From Actinomycetospora sp. TBRC 11914 (lineage in GTDB: Bacteria; Actinomycetota; Actinomycetes; Mycobacteriales; Pseudonocardiaceae): a stretch of 64,000 nt of DNA. Location: the NCBI RefSeq assembly GCF_012933465.1, contig NZ_JABBND010000001.1:806001-870000 (forward strand). The letters are read 5' to 3'. This document shows, piece by piece, positions 43,150-52,200 of the stretch (its first letter is position 1; every line of letters begins with the position of its first letter). The notes under the pieces were generated by a model. That model made no database searches and had not been told where the DNA came from. It saw nothing but the letters and a program-made list of their open reading frames with translations. The position numbers and the translations under genes are program-made.

Positions 43150-44685
43150 ATGACCTCCCCCCGGCCTCCCAGACTCCCCGACGGCTGGACCGTCCGACCC
43201 GACCCGCGCACCTGGCGGGTCGACGGCGGGGCGACGTGGATCGGGGGCTCGCCACCGCGGGTGCTCCGGCTCTCGGCGGCCGCGCGGTCACGGCTCGACG
43301 GGCCCGAGCTCGTCGTCACCGACGCCACCACCGCGGCGCTCGCCCGGCTCCTCGCCGACGCGGGCGTCGCCCACCCCGACCCGGCGCGGGCTCCCCGCGC
43401 GCCGGGCCCCGGGGAGGTCACCGTCGTGGTCCCGGTCCGCGACCGACCCGCGGAGCTCGAGCGGCTGCTCACCGCGGTGGTCGCGACGGCGCCCGGGCTG
43501 GGCGGGATCGTCGTCGTCGACGACGGATCGGGCGACCCGGCGGCGACCGGGGCCGTCGTCGCCCGGCACGGCGGCCGGGTGGTGCGCCACCGGTCGTCGC
43601 GGGGCCCGTCGGCGGCACGCAACACCGGGGCGCGTGCCTCGACGACGCCGGTCGTCGCCTTCCTCGACTCCGACGTCGTCCCCGAGCCCGGCTGGCTGAC
43701 GACGCTGCTGGGGCACCTCGGCGACCCGGCGGTCGGGGCGGTGGCCCCGCGGATCACGGCGTGGGCCGCTCCGGACGCGGGCGAGGACGCGGTGAGCCGC
43801 TACGAACGCCGGCGGTCGTCGCTCGACCTCGGCGCCCGGCCCGCGCCGGTGACCGCGCGGTCGCGGGTGGCGTACGTGCCGAGCGCGGCGCTGGTGGTGC
43901 GGCGCTCGGCGTTCGGCGAGGGGTTCCGCGAGGACATGCCGGTGGCCGAGGACGTCGACCTGGTGTGGCGGCTGGCGGCGGCCGGGTGGCGGCTGCGCTA
44001 CGAGCCGGCGGCGCGGGTGGCCCACGAGCACCGGGCGGGCGTGCGGGCCTGGCTGGAGCGCAAGGCGTTCTACGGGACCGGCGCGGCGCCCCTGGCCCGG
44101 CAGCACCCCCGCCGGGTGCCGCCGGTGGCGCTGGCGCCCTGGACCGCGGCGGCGATGACGTTGCTGGGGGTGCAGCGCCGCTGGTCGGTGGCCGCGGCGG
44201 GCGCGGTGACGGTGCTGGCGACGGCGCGGCTCGCCCGGGGCCTGCGGAAGCCGGACGAGCCGTGGGTGTCGGTCGGGGACGGCTCGCGACGACGGGGCTC
44301 TCCTGCCACTGGACGCCGGCGACGACGCTTCGCTGTCACCGGCCCGGTCCCGCTTGCCCTCGTGCTCGCGCCGTGGGGGCTGGGCGGGGCGGCGTGGCAG
44401 GCGGCCGGCGCGCTGACCCGCCACTGGTGGCCCGCGGCCGTGGTGGGTGCGATCGTGAGCAGGCGCGTGCGGCGGGCGCTGGTGCTCGCCGCCGTCGTCG
44501 AGGGCCTCGCCGACTGGCTGCGCTTCCGCGACCCCTCCGCCGGCCCCCTCGACGCGCTCGCGCACGTCGCCGCGCACCGCGCCGACGACCTCGCCTACGG
44601 CGCCGGGCTCTGGTGGGGCGCCTGGCGCCACCGCACGGCCGCACCGTTGTGGCCGGACCTCTCCGGGAAGGGACCCGATGGCTGA
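43150..44685 (+). CDS. mftF: MftF-like mycofactocin glycosyltransferase
   Basis: 511 aa from ATG 43150. The N-terminal 80 residues (LPDGWTVRPDPRTWRVDGGATWIGGSPPRVL) match the domain peculiar to MftF, which adds beta-glucose units to premycofactocin. The GT2 catalytic domain follows: VTVVVPVRDRPAELERLL, IVVVDDGSGD, SAARNTGARAS, VAFLDSDVVPEPGWL (DxD-like) and EDVDLVWRLAAAGWRLRYEP. Several hydrophobic helices make up the C-terminus. A short Arg-rich stretch near residues 378-396 interrupts them. No other mft gene (mftA-E) lies in this window, so it is separated from its usual cluster or has another acceptor. Confidence 0.78.
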   Translation: MTSPRPPRLPDGWTVRPDPRTWRVDGGATWIGGSPPRVLRLSAAARSRLDGPELVVTDATTAALARLLADAGVAHPDPARAPRAPGPGEVTVVVPVRDRPAELERLLTAVVATAPGLGGIVVVDDGSGDPAATGAVVARHGGRVVRHRSSRGPSAARNTGARASTTPVVAFLDSDVVPEPGWLTTLLGHLGDPAVGAVAPRITAWAAPDAGEDAVSRYERRRSSLDLGARPAPVTARSRVAYVPSAALVVRRSAFGEGFREDMPVAEDVDLVWRLAAAGWRLRYEPAARVAHEHRAGVRAWLERKAFYGTGAAPLARQHPRRVPPVALAPWTAAAMTLLGVQRRWSVAAAGAVTVLATARLARGLRKPDEPWVSVGDGSRRRGSPATGRRRRRFAVTGPVPLALVLAPWGLGGAAWQAAGALTRHWWPAAVVGAIVSRRVRRALVLAAVVEGLADWLRFRDPSAGPLDALAHVAAHRADDLAYGAGLWWGAWRHRTAAPLWPDLSGKGPDG

Positions 44686-45331
44686 GCTGCCCGTCGTCCT
44701 GACCGTCGCGGTCGGCGTCCCGGTCGAGATGGACGGCCCGAAGGACCGGCGCACACTCACCGCCTACGGCAAGACTCCGGTGGCGGGCCGGGTCGCGGTG
44801 CTCGCCGACCACCTCGCGGGCGACCGGCAGGCCGACCGCGAGAACCACGGCGGTCCGCACAAGGCGGTCTACGCCTACGCCGACGAGGACGTCGCGTGGT
44901 GGCGGCGCGAGCTCGACCGGCCGGTCGCGACGCAGACGTTCGGGCAGAACCTCACGACGGCGGGTCTCGACCTGCGGGCGGCCGTCGTCGGCGAGCACTG
45001 GCGGATCGGCACCGCGGAGTTCGAGGTGGCCCAGCCCCGCATCCCCTGCTTCAAGCTCGGCCTGTTCGCCGACGACCCGACGATGCCCCGCCGGTTCGTC
45101 GCCGCCGTCCGGCCCGGGGCCTACCTGCGGGTGGTGCGGACCGGTCACGTCGCGGCCGGCGACCCCGTCGAGGTCGTCGACCGCCCCGCCCACGGCGTGA
45201 CCCTCGCCGAGGTGTTCACCGTCTACCACCACGAGCGCGCCCGGGCCGCGACGCTCCTCGACGTCCCCGAGCTCGCCCCGATGTACCACCGATGGGCCAG
45301 GGAGCGGCTCGCCCGTTCCCACACAAGGTGA
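44678..45331 (+). CDS. MOSC-domain protein (YiiM-like)
   Basis: 217 aa; the start overlaps the mftF-like gene by 8 nt. The MOSC fold is marked by DRENHGGPHKAVYAYADEDVAWW (about residues 51-73) and FGQNLTTAGL, and by RIPCFKLG with the conserved Cys near residue 127. A short C-terminal helical tail follows, as in YiiM. MOSC proteins bind the molybdenum cofactor. YiiM relatives reduce N-hydroxylated compounds such as 6-N-hydroxyaminopurine. Its place after a Mo oxidoreductase and near two cox operons fits that theme. Confidence 0.87.
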   Translation: MAELPVVLTVAVGVPVEMDGPKDRRTLTAYGKTPVAGRVAVLADHLAGDRQADRENHGGPHKAVYAYADEDVAWWRRELDRPVATQTFGQNLTTAGLDLRAAVVGEHWRIGTAEFEVAQPRIPCFKLGLFADDPTMPRRFVAAVRPGAYLRVVRTGHVAAGDPVEVVDRPAHGVTLAEVFTVYHHERARAATLLDVPELAPMYHRWARERLARSHTR

Positions 45332-45336
45332 GACAA

Positions 45337-45366
45337 CTGCCCGATTTCGCACGCCGTGGTTAATCT
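45337..45366 (+). promoter_or_regulatory. Possible promoter for the SnoaL-like gene
   Basis: TAATCT at 45361-45366 matches the TANNNT -10 pattern in an unusually AT-rich patch. A weak CTGCCC element lies 18 nt before it. The 142-nt gap otherwise holds nothing recognisable. Confidence 0.28.
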
Positions 45367-45473
45367 GAAAGAGTGGCTCCGCTCGGGTGATGCTCACCGA
45401 GCGTCTCGATCCCGATCGTCTCGCGTGTCACCCTCGGGCCCGGTGACGGAGCGGCTCCACGGAGGTCGGTGAG

Positions 45474-45905
45474 ATGACCGAGGACATCGAGGAGAAGGCG
45501 CGGGCATCGGTCGAGGCGTTCAACCGCGGTGACTGGGACGCGGTGCGGGCGACGCTGGCTCCGGGCTACATCTACGAGGAGACCGGCACCAACGAGCGCT
45601 ACGAGGGCCCGGACGCCGTCATCGCCGCCCTGCAGGACTGGAAGACCGCCTTCCCCGACGCGACCGGGGAGATCGTGCGCATCGCGACCTGCGGAGAGAC
45701 CTCGATCCTCGAGATCGTGTGGCACGGCACGCACTTCGGACCGATCGACACCGGCGCCGGCGTCCTCCCGCCCAGCGGTCGCGCGGGGAGCTTCTGGGCC
45801 GTGATGTGGCAGGAGTGGGACGACGGCCTGCTGGTGCACGAACGCCACCACATCGACCTGCTGACGATGCTCGCCAACATCGGCGCGGTCCCGGCCCCGG
45901 CCTGA
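45474..45905 (+). CDS. SnoaL-like ester-cyclase-family protein
   Basis: 143 aa with GGAGG 8 nt upstream. The cone-shaped NTF2-like fold is suggested by EDIEEKARASVEAFNRGDWDAV, YEGPDAVIAALQDWKTAFPD and the terminal HERHHIDLLTMLANIG. SnoaL-type proteins include polyketide cyclases and many uncharacterised small-molecule enzymes. Catalytic residues cannot be assigned and no biosynthetic cluster is present, so the function is open. It is followed 25 nt later by a tiny membrane protein. Confidence 0.75.
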   Translation: MTEDIEEKARASVEAFNRGDWDAVRATLAPGYIYEETGTNERYEGPDAVIAALQDWKTAFPDATGEIVRIATCGETSILEIVWHGTHFGPIDTGAGVLPPSGRAGSFWAVMWQEWDDGLLVHERHHIDLLTMLANIGAVPAPA

Positions 45906-45930
45906 TCGCCGGACGGGTTCGGGGACAGGG

Positions 45931-46080
45931 ATGACGCGCACGGCGGCGGGCACCGTCGGCCTGGTCGTCCTGACGCTCGCCAACCTCGCCGACCTGGTCA
46001 GCATCGGCCTCGTCGCCGCGTGGTGGTTCCGGGCCGCGCGCCGGGCGGAGCCCGAGCCCTCGGCCGCGCGGCACCCGTGA
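45931..46080 (+). CDS. 49-aa single-pass membrane protein
   Basis: ATG 45931 preceded by GGGGA at 5-nt spacing, 49 codons then TGA. A hydrophobic helix (VGLVVLTLANLADLVSIGLVAAWWF, about residues 9-33, with internal Asn/Asp) ends in a basic patch RAARRAE and a polar tail. It is below the usual size for automatic calling. Codon use is typical for the window and spacing suggests co-transcription with the SnoaL-like gene. Function unknown. Confidence 0.45.
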   Translation: MTRTAAGTVGLVVLTLANLADLVSIGLVAAWWFRAARRAEPEPSAARHP

Positions 46081-46172
46081 TCACCGGGACGTCATCGCTC
46101 CGGCGCGGCGGCTCCCCGACCACGGGGTCCGGGTGATCATGGTCGCGGGTCGGCCGGCGCGACCGGCCGTCG

Positions 46173-46637
46173 TCAGGACGGCTGGTACGGCGGCGCGACC
46201 CCCCACCCCCAGCGGGGTACCGGCGCGTGCTCGACGACGTCGTCGGCGTCGGGCTGCGAGTTGTGGAGCGCCAGCCGGGTGCCCCACTCGACGTAGCCGA
46301 CGAAGGCCGCACGGAACTCGGGGTCGTCGGGCAGCCCCGCGTCGTCGGCCGCCCGGCTCATCGTCTCGGCGAACCGGCGGCGCTGCTCCGGCGTGATCCC
46401 CAGCCCGCGGTGGTGGGCCAGCATCCGTTCGTAGCCGCCCAGGGAGGCGGTGTAGTCCGCCGGTCCCCCGAACACCTCGACCCACCACAGCGTCACGTGG
46501 GCCCGGTGGTCCTCGGAGACCCCGCCGGGGAAGAGGCCGCTCAGGAGGTCGTCGGACTCCACCCGGTCGTAGAACGCGTCGATCAGCTGCCGGAACGCGT
46601 CCCGACCGCCGGCCCACTCGAACAGCGTCGGCGTCAT
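46173..46637 (-). CDS. glbO: Group II truncated hemoglobin
   Basis: 154 aa from ATG 46637. FEWAGGRDAFRQLIDAFYDRV (residues 6-26) is the group II N-terminus. LFPGGVSEDHRAHVTLWWVEVFGGP and YERMLAHHRGLGITPEQRRRF follow, with the proximal His in AHHRGL and Trp residues typical of GlbO. The protein binds O2 and is linked to oxidative and nitrosative defence in mycobacteria. An in-frame ATG at 46679 would add 14 residues unlike the family. It is divergent from the PIG-L gene across a region with a large inverted repeat. Confidence 0.92.
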   Translation of the reverse strand: MTPTLFEWAGGRDAFRQLIDAFYDRVESDDLLSGLFPGGVSEDHRAHVTLWWVEVFGGPADYTASLGGYERMLAHHRGLGITPEQRRRFAETMSRAADDAGLPDDPEFRAAFVGYVEWGTRLALHNSQPDADDVVEHAPVPRWGWGVAPPYQPS

Positions 46638-46676
46638 TGCAACACCGTAATCACGGCAAGTACCGAAGGCCAGGGA

Positions 46677-46761
46677 CACGGAGCGTTCCGATGGTTCGCA
46701 CCGTTCGGCCGTCCAGGTCGTCGATGTCCCATCACGCCGAACGCAGTGCGAACGCTCCGTG
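46677..46761. repeat. 85-nt imperfect inverted repeat between glbO and PIG-L gene
   Basis: Outer arms CACGGAGCGTTC (46677-46688) and GAACGCTCCGTG (46750-46761) pair perfectly. Inner arms CGTTCGGC (46702-46709) and GCCGAACG (46736-46743) also pair. A TTCGCAC/GTGCGAA stretch sits between them in offset register. The central spacer is about 26 nt. It could be a small mobile-element remnant, a double operator or a leader structure. Confidence 0.75.
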
Positions 46762-46817
46762 ACGAGTCTCGGTCACGGCGAGCCACCAGGGCCCGCCGCG
46801 CACCGAGAGGAACCGTC

Positions 46818-47603
46818 ATGACCACGGCACCCGCGGCACCCGTCATCACCGACCCCGCCGAGCTCGGCACGGTCCTCGGCATCTGGGCCCACCCGGACGA
46901 CGAGGCCTTCCTGGCCGGCGGTCTCATGGCCGCGGCCCGCGCCGCCGGCTCCCGGGTCGCGTGCATCACCGCGACCCTCGGCGAGCAGGGGACGGACGAC
47001 CCCCAGCGGTGGCCGCCGCGGCGCCTCGCGACCGTCCGCCGGATGGAGCTCCGGGCCTCGCTCGCCGCCCTCGACGTCACCGAGCACCACCTGCTCGGGG
47101 TCGCCGACGGCGGGTGCGCCGCCGAGTCGGCGGCCGCGCGGGTCGCGCAGATCGGCGAGATCGTCGACGCGGTCGCCCCCGACACGATCGTCACCTTCGG
47201 CCCCGACGGCTACACCGGCCACGAGGACCACCAGACCGTGTCCGCCTGGGCCGGCGCGGCCCGCGAGATCGCCGCGCCGGGCGCCCGTCTGCTCCACGCC
47301 ACCTCCACCGAGGAGTTCGTGCGGCGCTGGTCGCCCGCGCGGGACGCGTTCGACATCTTCCTCGCCGACGGCCTGCCGTTGGCGACCCCGCCGTCCGCCC
47401 TCGCCGCCCGCTTCGACCTCGACCCGTCCCTGGTCGAGGTCAAGCTGGTCGCGCTGCGGGCGCAGGCCACCCAGACCCGCGGGTTGTTCGCGGCGGTCGG
47501 CGAGGACCGGGTGCGCGAGTGGTTCTCGACCGAGGCCTTCGTCTCCGGGGACACCCGCGACACCGGCACCGCGGGCTGGGGCACCTGGCGGGTGGCGGCA
47601 TGA
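46818..47603 (+). CDS. PIG-L family N-deacetylase
   Basis: 261 aa from ATG 46818 (GAGAGGAAC upstream). The zinc-binding motif AHPDDEAFLAGG (about residues 24-35) contains the catalytic Asp; GHEDHQTVSAWA supplies the distal His. The fold is that of MshB/LmbE enzymes that deacetylate sugar or amino-sugar conjugates such as mycothiol or bacillithiol precursors. No mycothiol gene is nearby, so the substrate is undetermined. It heads the overlapping operon PIG-L, azlC, azlD, GNAT. Confidence 0.88.
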   Translation: MTTAPAAPVITDPAELGTVLGIWAHPDDEAFLAGGLMAAARAAGSRVACITATLGEQGTDDPQRWPPRRLATVRRMELRASLAALDVTEHHLLGVADGGCAAESAAARVAQIGEIVDAVAPDTIVTFGPDGYTGHEDHQTVSAWAGAAREIAAPGARLLHATSTEEFVRRWSPARDAFDIFLADGLPLATPPSALAARFDLDPSLVEVKLVALRAQATQTRGLFAAVGEDRVREWFSTEAFVSGDTRDTGTAGWGTWRVAA

Positions 47604-48325
47604 CCATCACCGGCCACCTCCCCCGCCGCAGCGTCGCCGAGCCGTCGGCCCTGACCCAGGGCGTGCGCGGCGGGCTGTCCGTGGTCCTCGCCTACGTCCC
47701 GTTCGGCACGGCCCTCGGTGCGGCGCTGGCCCACACCGGGGTCTCGGCGCTCACCGCGTGGTCGAGCTCGCCGCTGCTCTTCGGCGGCGCCGCGCAGCTC
47801 GTCGCGGTCCAGCTGCTCGCCGCCGGCGCGCCCGCGGGGGTCGTCGTGGCCGCCGCGATGGTCGTCAACGCCCGGCTGCTGCTCTACAGCGCCTCGCTCG
47901 CGCCCCACGCCCGCGGCTGGCCGCGACGGTGGCGCTGGCTCGGCGCCTACCTGCTGGTCGACCCGGTGTACGCCCTCGCGGTCGGGCGGTTCTCCCGGTC
48001 CGACGACGACGGCGACCCGGCCCGCCGGCTGCGCTTCTACCTCGGCGCCGGCGCCACGATGTGGGTCGGCTGGCTGGCGATCACCGGGCTCGGGGTGCTG
48101 GTCGGGGGTCTGCTCCCGGCCGCGCTGCCCCTCCAGCTCGCGGCTCCCCTGACCTTCCTCGTGCTGCTGCTCCCGATGCTCACCGGCCGGGCGGCCGCCG
48201 CGGCCGCGGTCGTCGGCGGCCTCGTCGCACTGGCGGCGTCCGGCCTGCCGCTGGGCCTCGGGCTGCTCTGCGGAGCAGCGGCGGGCGTCGGGGCCGGCGT
48301 GCTCGCGGGAGGCCGTGATGCGTGA
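47600..48325 (+). CDS. azlC: AzlC-family amino-acid export permease
   Basis: 241 aa, overlapping the PIG-L stop by 4 nt. About six hydrophobic helices; GVRGGLSVVLAYVPFGTALGA, SSPLLFGGAAQLVAVQLL and VVNARLLLYSASLAPHARGW are AzlC signatures. With AzlD it forms the LIV-E-type exporter of branched-chain amino acids (azaleucine resistance) or related compounds such as valine and methionine. Coupling to a deacetylase and an acetyltransferase is unusual and suggests another amine substrate (inference). Confidence 0.9.
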   Translation: MTITGHLPRRSVAEPSALTQGVRGGLSVVLAYVPFGTALGAALAHTGVSALTAWSSSPLLFGGAAQLVAVQLLAAGAPAGVVVAAAMVVNARLLLYSASLAPHARGWPRRWRWLGAYLLVDPVYALAVGRFSRSDDDGDPARRLRFYLGAGATMWVGWLAITGLGVLVGGLLPAALPLQLAAPLTFLVLLLPMLTGRAAAAAAVVGGLVALAASGLPLGLGLLCGAAAGVGAGVLAGGRDA

Positions 48326-48653
48326 GCTCGCGATCCTCGTCGTCATCGGCCTGGGCACCTACCTGATGCGGGCCTCGTTCCTCGTCACCGCCGGCACGGA
48401 CCCGCCGCGGGCCCTCGCCCGCGTCCTGCCCCACCTCGGGCCGGCGGTCCTCGCCGCGCTCGTCGTGCCGTCGCTGGCCGCGCCCCGCGGGCACGTGTCG
48501 GTGGCCGAGACGGTCCCGTCGCTGGTCGCCGCGCTCGCCTGCTGGCTGCTGTGGCGCCGGACGGCACGCTTGCCGCTCGCCCTCTTCGGCGGGCTCGGCG
48601 TGTGGTGGCTGTGCCTCGGCGCGGTCTCGGTGGTGGGAGGGGGCGCGCCGTGA
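48318..48653 (+). CDS. azlD: AzlD-family exporter partner
   Basis: 111 aa from ATG 48318; GTG 48315 would add one residue. Four hydrophobic segments, starting LAILVVIGLGTYLMRASFL, with the typical AzlD loop RVLPHLGPAVLAALVVPSL. It is the small essential subunit of the AzlCD exporter. It overlaps azlC by 8 nt and the GNAT gene by 4 nt. Confidence 0.88.
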   Translation: MRELAILVVIGLGTYLMRASFLVTAGTDPPRALARVLPHLGPAVLAALVVPSLAAPRGHVSVAETVPSLVAALACWLLWRRTARLPLALFGGLGVWWLCLGAVSVVGGGAP

Positions 48654-49168
48654 CCACGCCACCGAGCACGCCCCTGGTCACCCTGCGGGAGCTCGGCCCC
48701 GGGGAGTACGACGTCCTCGACGCCGTGGTCGCCGGGCTCTCCCCCGACAGCCGGGTCCGACGGTTCCTCGGGCCCGTCCCGGAGCTCGCCCCGGCGGTGC
48801 GCGACGCCCTGGCCGCCGTCGACGGACGCCGCCACCTCGCCGTGGCCGCGTTCGCCGGCGGCCGGCCGATCGGCATCGCCCGCCTCGTCGGCGAGGAGCC
48901 CGGGCGGGCCGAGCTCGCCGTCGAGGTCGTCGACGCCTGGCAGGGCCGGGGCGTCGGGTCCCGCCTGGCCCGGGCCGTCCTCGACCGGGGCCGGGAGGCC
49001 GGGTTCACCACGGTCGTCGCCGATGTGCTGGCCGAGAACCCCGCCGCGCGGGGACTCGCCCGGGCGCTGTTCCCCGGGCTGTCCGGCCGCCCGGAGGGCA
49101 CCGAGATCGCCTTCACCGCCGACCTCACGGCGCACGAGCCGTCACGGGCCGTCGCGAACGCCGCATGA
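48650..49168 (+). CDS. GNAT-family N-acetyltransferase
   Basis: 172 aa from GTG 48650 (GTGA overlap with azlD). The acetyl-CoA-binding motif is VVDAWQGRGVGSRLARAVLD (about residues 92-111), and the preceding strand AELAVEVV and following FTTVVADVLAENPAA complete the GNAT core. The N-terminus with SPDSRVRRFLGPVPEL resembles the GNAT domain fused to acyl-CoA synthetases in protein acetyltransferases, here freestanding. Substrate unknown; possibly a small amine handled by the AzlCD exporter or the PIG-L enzyme. Confidence 0.85.
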   Translation: MTTPPSTPLVTLRELGPGEYDVLDAVVAGLSPDSRVRRFLGPVPELAPAVRDALAAVDGRRHLAVAAFAGGRPIGIARLVGEEPGRAELAVEVVDAWQGRGVGSRLARAVLDRGREAGFTTVVADVLAENPAARGLARALFPGLSGRPEGTEIAFTADLTAHEPSRAVANAA

Positions 49169-49297
49169 GGGTGAGTGTCCGGCGACGGACGGGCCAGTCC
49201 CGGGACGGGAGGTGGCGGATGGTGACCACCGAACGGACCGGGCACGCTCGTCGGTGGGCGGTCGGGACCGCGGGCCGCGAGGGAAGGTCCGACGGCG

Positions 49298-52200
49298 ATG
49301 TACCGGATCCGCCTCCTGGGCGAACAGGTCGTCGGCGACGCCACCGGGGCGCCGCTGGCCGTCCCGCCGCGCGCCGTCGCGCTGGTCGGCTACCTCGCCC
49401 TCCACGCCGGGATCCCGCAGCAACGGGGCCGGATCGCGACCCTCTTCTGGCCGGACTCCACCGACGAGCAGGCGCTCACCAACCTGCGCCGCGAGCTGCA
49501 CCACCTGCGGGGCGCCCTCGACGGGGAGTCCGGCCTGGCCGCGACCGGGCGGGAGCTCACCTGGCGGGACACCCCGGCCTGCCGCGTCGACCTGCGGGAG
49601 TTCGTCCTCGCCGACGACGCCGCGCGGGCCGCGGCCCGGGCCGGCGCCGACGACGACGTCGTCACCCACGCCACCGCCGCGCTCGCCGCCTACGGCGGCG
49701 AGTTCCTGCCCGGCGGCTACGACGACTGGCTGCTCGACGCCCGCACCGAGCTCGAGTCCCGCTGCGTGGCCGTCTGCGACCTACTGGTCGACGCCCTGGT
49801 CCGGGCCGGCGACACGGCCCGGGCGGTCGAGGTGGCCCGCCGCCGGGTCCGGCTGCGTCCCCTCGACGAGCTCGGCCACCGCCGCCTGATCGAGCTGCTG
49901 GGCGAGCTCGGCGACCGGGCCGGGGCCGTCTCGAGCTACCACCACTGCGCGGCGATCCTCGAGCGCGAGCTCGGCGTCACCCCCGACCCGGCCACCCGGC
50001 GACCGCTCGACCTGCTGCTGGCGCGCGACGACGATCCCGGGCCGGTCCCGGCGCCGCCCGACGTCGGCGGGCGCTCCGGCGGCACGTCGACGCTGGTCGG
50101 GCGGGGTGTCGAGCTCGGGACCCTGCGGGCGCGGTGGCGCGCCGCGGCGGCGGGACGGCCCTGCGCGGTGGTGGTGCGGGGCGACCCCGGGGTCGGGAAG
50201 ACCCGGCTGGTCGCCGAGCTGGCCGAGTCGGCGCGGCTCGACGGCGCGGTCGTGGCCACCGCCCAGTGCTTCGGCGCCGCCGGCCGGCTGGCCCTCGCCC
50301 CCGTCGCCGAGTGGCTGCGGGTCCCCGCGGTCCGCGCCGGCTGGGCGACGCTCGACCCGGTCTGGCGGGTGGAGGTCGAGCGGCTGGTGCCCGCGGCGGC
50401 GTCGCGGGACGTCGGGCCCGGCGGCCGGGCGGTGGTCGAGGCGTGGCAGCGGCACCGCTTCTTCGAGGGCCTGGCCCGGGCCCTCGTCGGGACCGGGCGG
50501 CCGACGCTGCTGGTACTGGACAACCTGCACTGGTGCGACGCCGAGACCCTCGCCTTCCTCACCCTGTGCCTCGGCCTGGCGCCCGACACCCCCGTCATGG
50601 TCGTCGCGACGATGCGCACCGAGGCCTCCGAGCACGAGCCGCAGGTCGGCGCCTGGGTGTCGCGCCTGCGCGCGACCGGGACGCTCACCGAGCTGTTCCT
50701 GGGGCCGCTGGAGGGGCCCGACAGTGCCCGCCTCGCGAGCGCGGTCGCGGGCGTCGCGATGTCCGCCGAGGACGTCGAGGTGCTGCAGGCGAGCACCGGC
50801 GGTTTCCCGCTCTACGTGGTGGAGGCCGCCCGCCGCACCCTGGAGAACAGCTCCCCGATCCCGGTCGGCGACCTCGCGACGGTGCTGCGGGAGCGGCTCG
50901 ACCAGGTCAGCGGACAGGCCCGGGAGGTGGCCGCGCTCGCGGCGGCGATCGGCCGCGACTTCACCCTGGACCTGGTCACCGCGGCCGGCGAGCTGGACCC
51001 CGACACCGTCGTGCGGGCGGTCGACGAGCTGTGGCGGCGGCGGATCCTCACCGAGGTCGGCGAGGGGTACGACTTCTCCCACGACCTGGTCCGGGACGGC
51101 GCGTACGCGCAGATCAGCCCGCCCCGGCGGTGGTTGCTGCACCGCCGGGTCGCCCAGGGGCTCGAGCTGGTGCACGCCGACGACACCGACGCCGTCTCCG
51201 CCCAACTCGCCGAGCAGTACGCCCGCGGCGGCCGGCCGGAGCGGGCCGTGCGGTACTACCGCCGCGCCGCCGAGCTCGCCGCGCGGATGTTCGCCCACAC
51301 CGAGGCGATCCGGCTGCACGACCAGGCCCTGGCGATCGTGCGGACGCTGCCCGCCGGACCGGTCCGCTCCCGGGAGGAGCTCGCCGAGCTCGAGGCGCTC
51401 GCGGCCCCGCTCAACGCGCGCGACGGCTACGCGTCCCCCCGGCTGCGGGAGACCCACGACCGCACGATCACCCTCGCCGAGGGCCTCGGCGACCGGGAGG
51501 CGCTGCTCACCGGCCTGGTCGGGCTGTGGACCTCGCTGTTCGTGCAGGGCGAGGTCGCGGCCTCGCAGCGGACCGCGGCGCGGGCCCTCGGCATGATCGT
51601 GCCCGGCTCGGAACCGGCCGCGGCCGCGCACTTCGCGCTCGGGACCTCGACCCTCGTCCTCGGGCGCCCCGCCGACGCCCTGGTGTTCCTCGGGCGCGTC
51701 GTCGAGCACGGCAACGACCACCGGCTCAGCATCGGCACCCGGCCGGACGTCCACGGCCGGGCCTCCGCGGCGCACGCCCACTGGCTGCTGGGCGACGACG
51801 ACCGGGCCGAGGCTGAGGCCCGCGGCTCGGTCGCCGTGGCGCGGACCGCGGACCCCTACAACCTCGCCGTGGCCCTTGCCTACGCCGCCATCACCCACCA
51901 GCTCCGCGGGGCGGCGGGCGAGCTGTCCGTCGCGGTCGGCGAGCTGCGGGAGCTCTGCGACCGCTACGAGTTCGCCTACTACCGCGAGTGGGCGCTGGTC
52001 CTCGACGGGTGGTCGCGCGGCGGCGAGGCCGGCGTCGAGCTCGCCCGGCGCGGTATCCGGAACCTCTCCGCCGAGGGTGCCCGGGTGCGGATGCCGTACT
52101 GGCAGTCGCTGCTGGCCGACCTGCACGCCGCCACCGGCCGGCCCGACGAGGCGCGGGCGTGCCTCGACGCCGCCGTGGCCGACGGCCAGGCCCGCGACGA

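Noticed and set aside
44260-44345. Short Arg-rich segment in the mftF-like gene as an inserted element
   Set aside because: It contains only a short GCGACGACG direct repeat and keeps the frame. No terminal inverted repeats or target duplication were seen.
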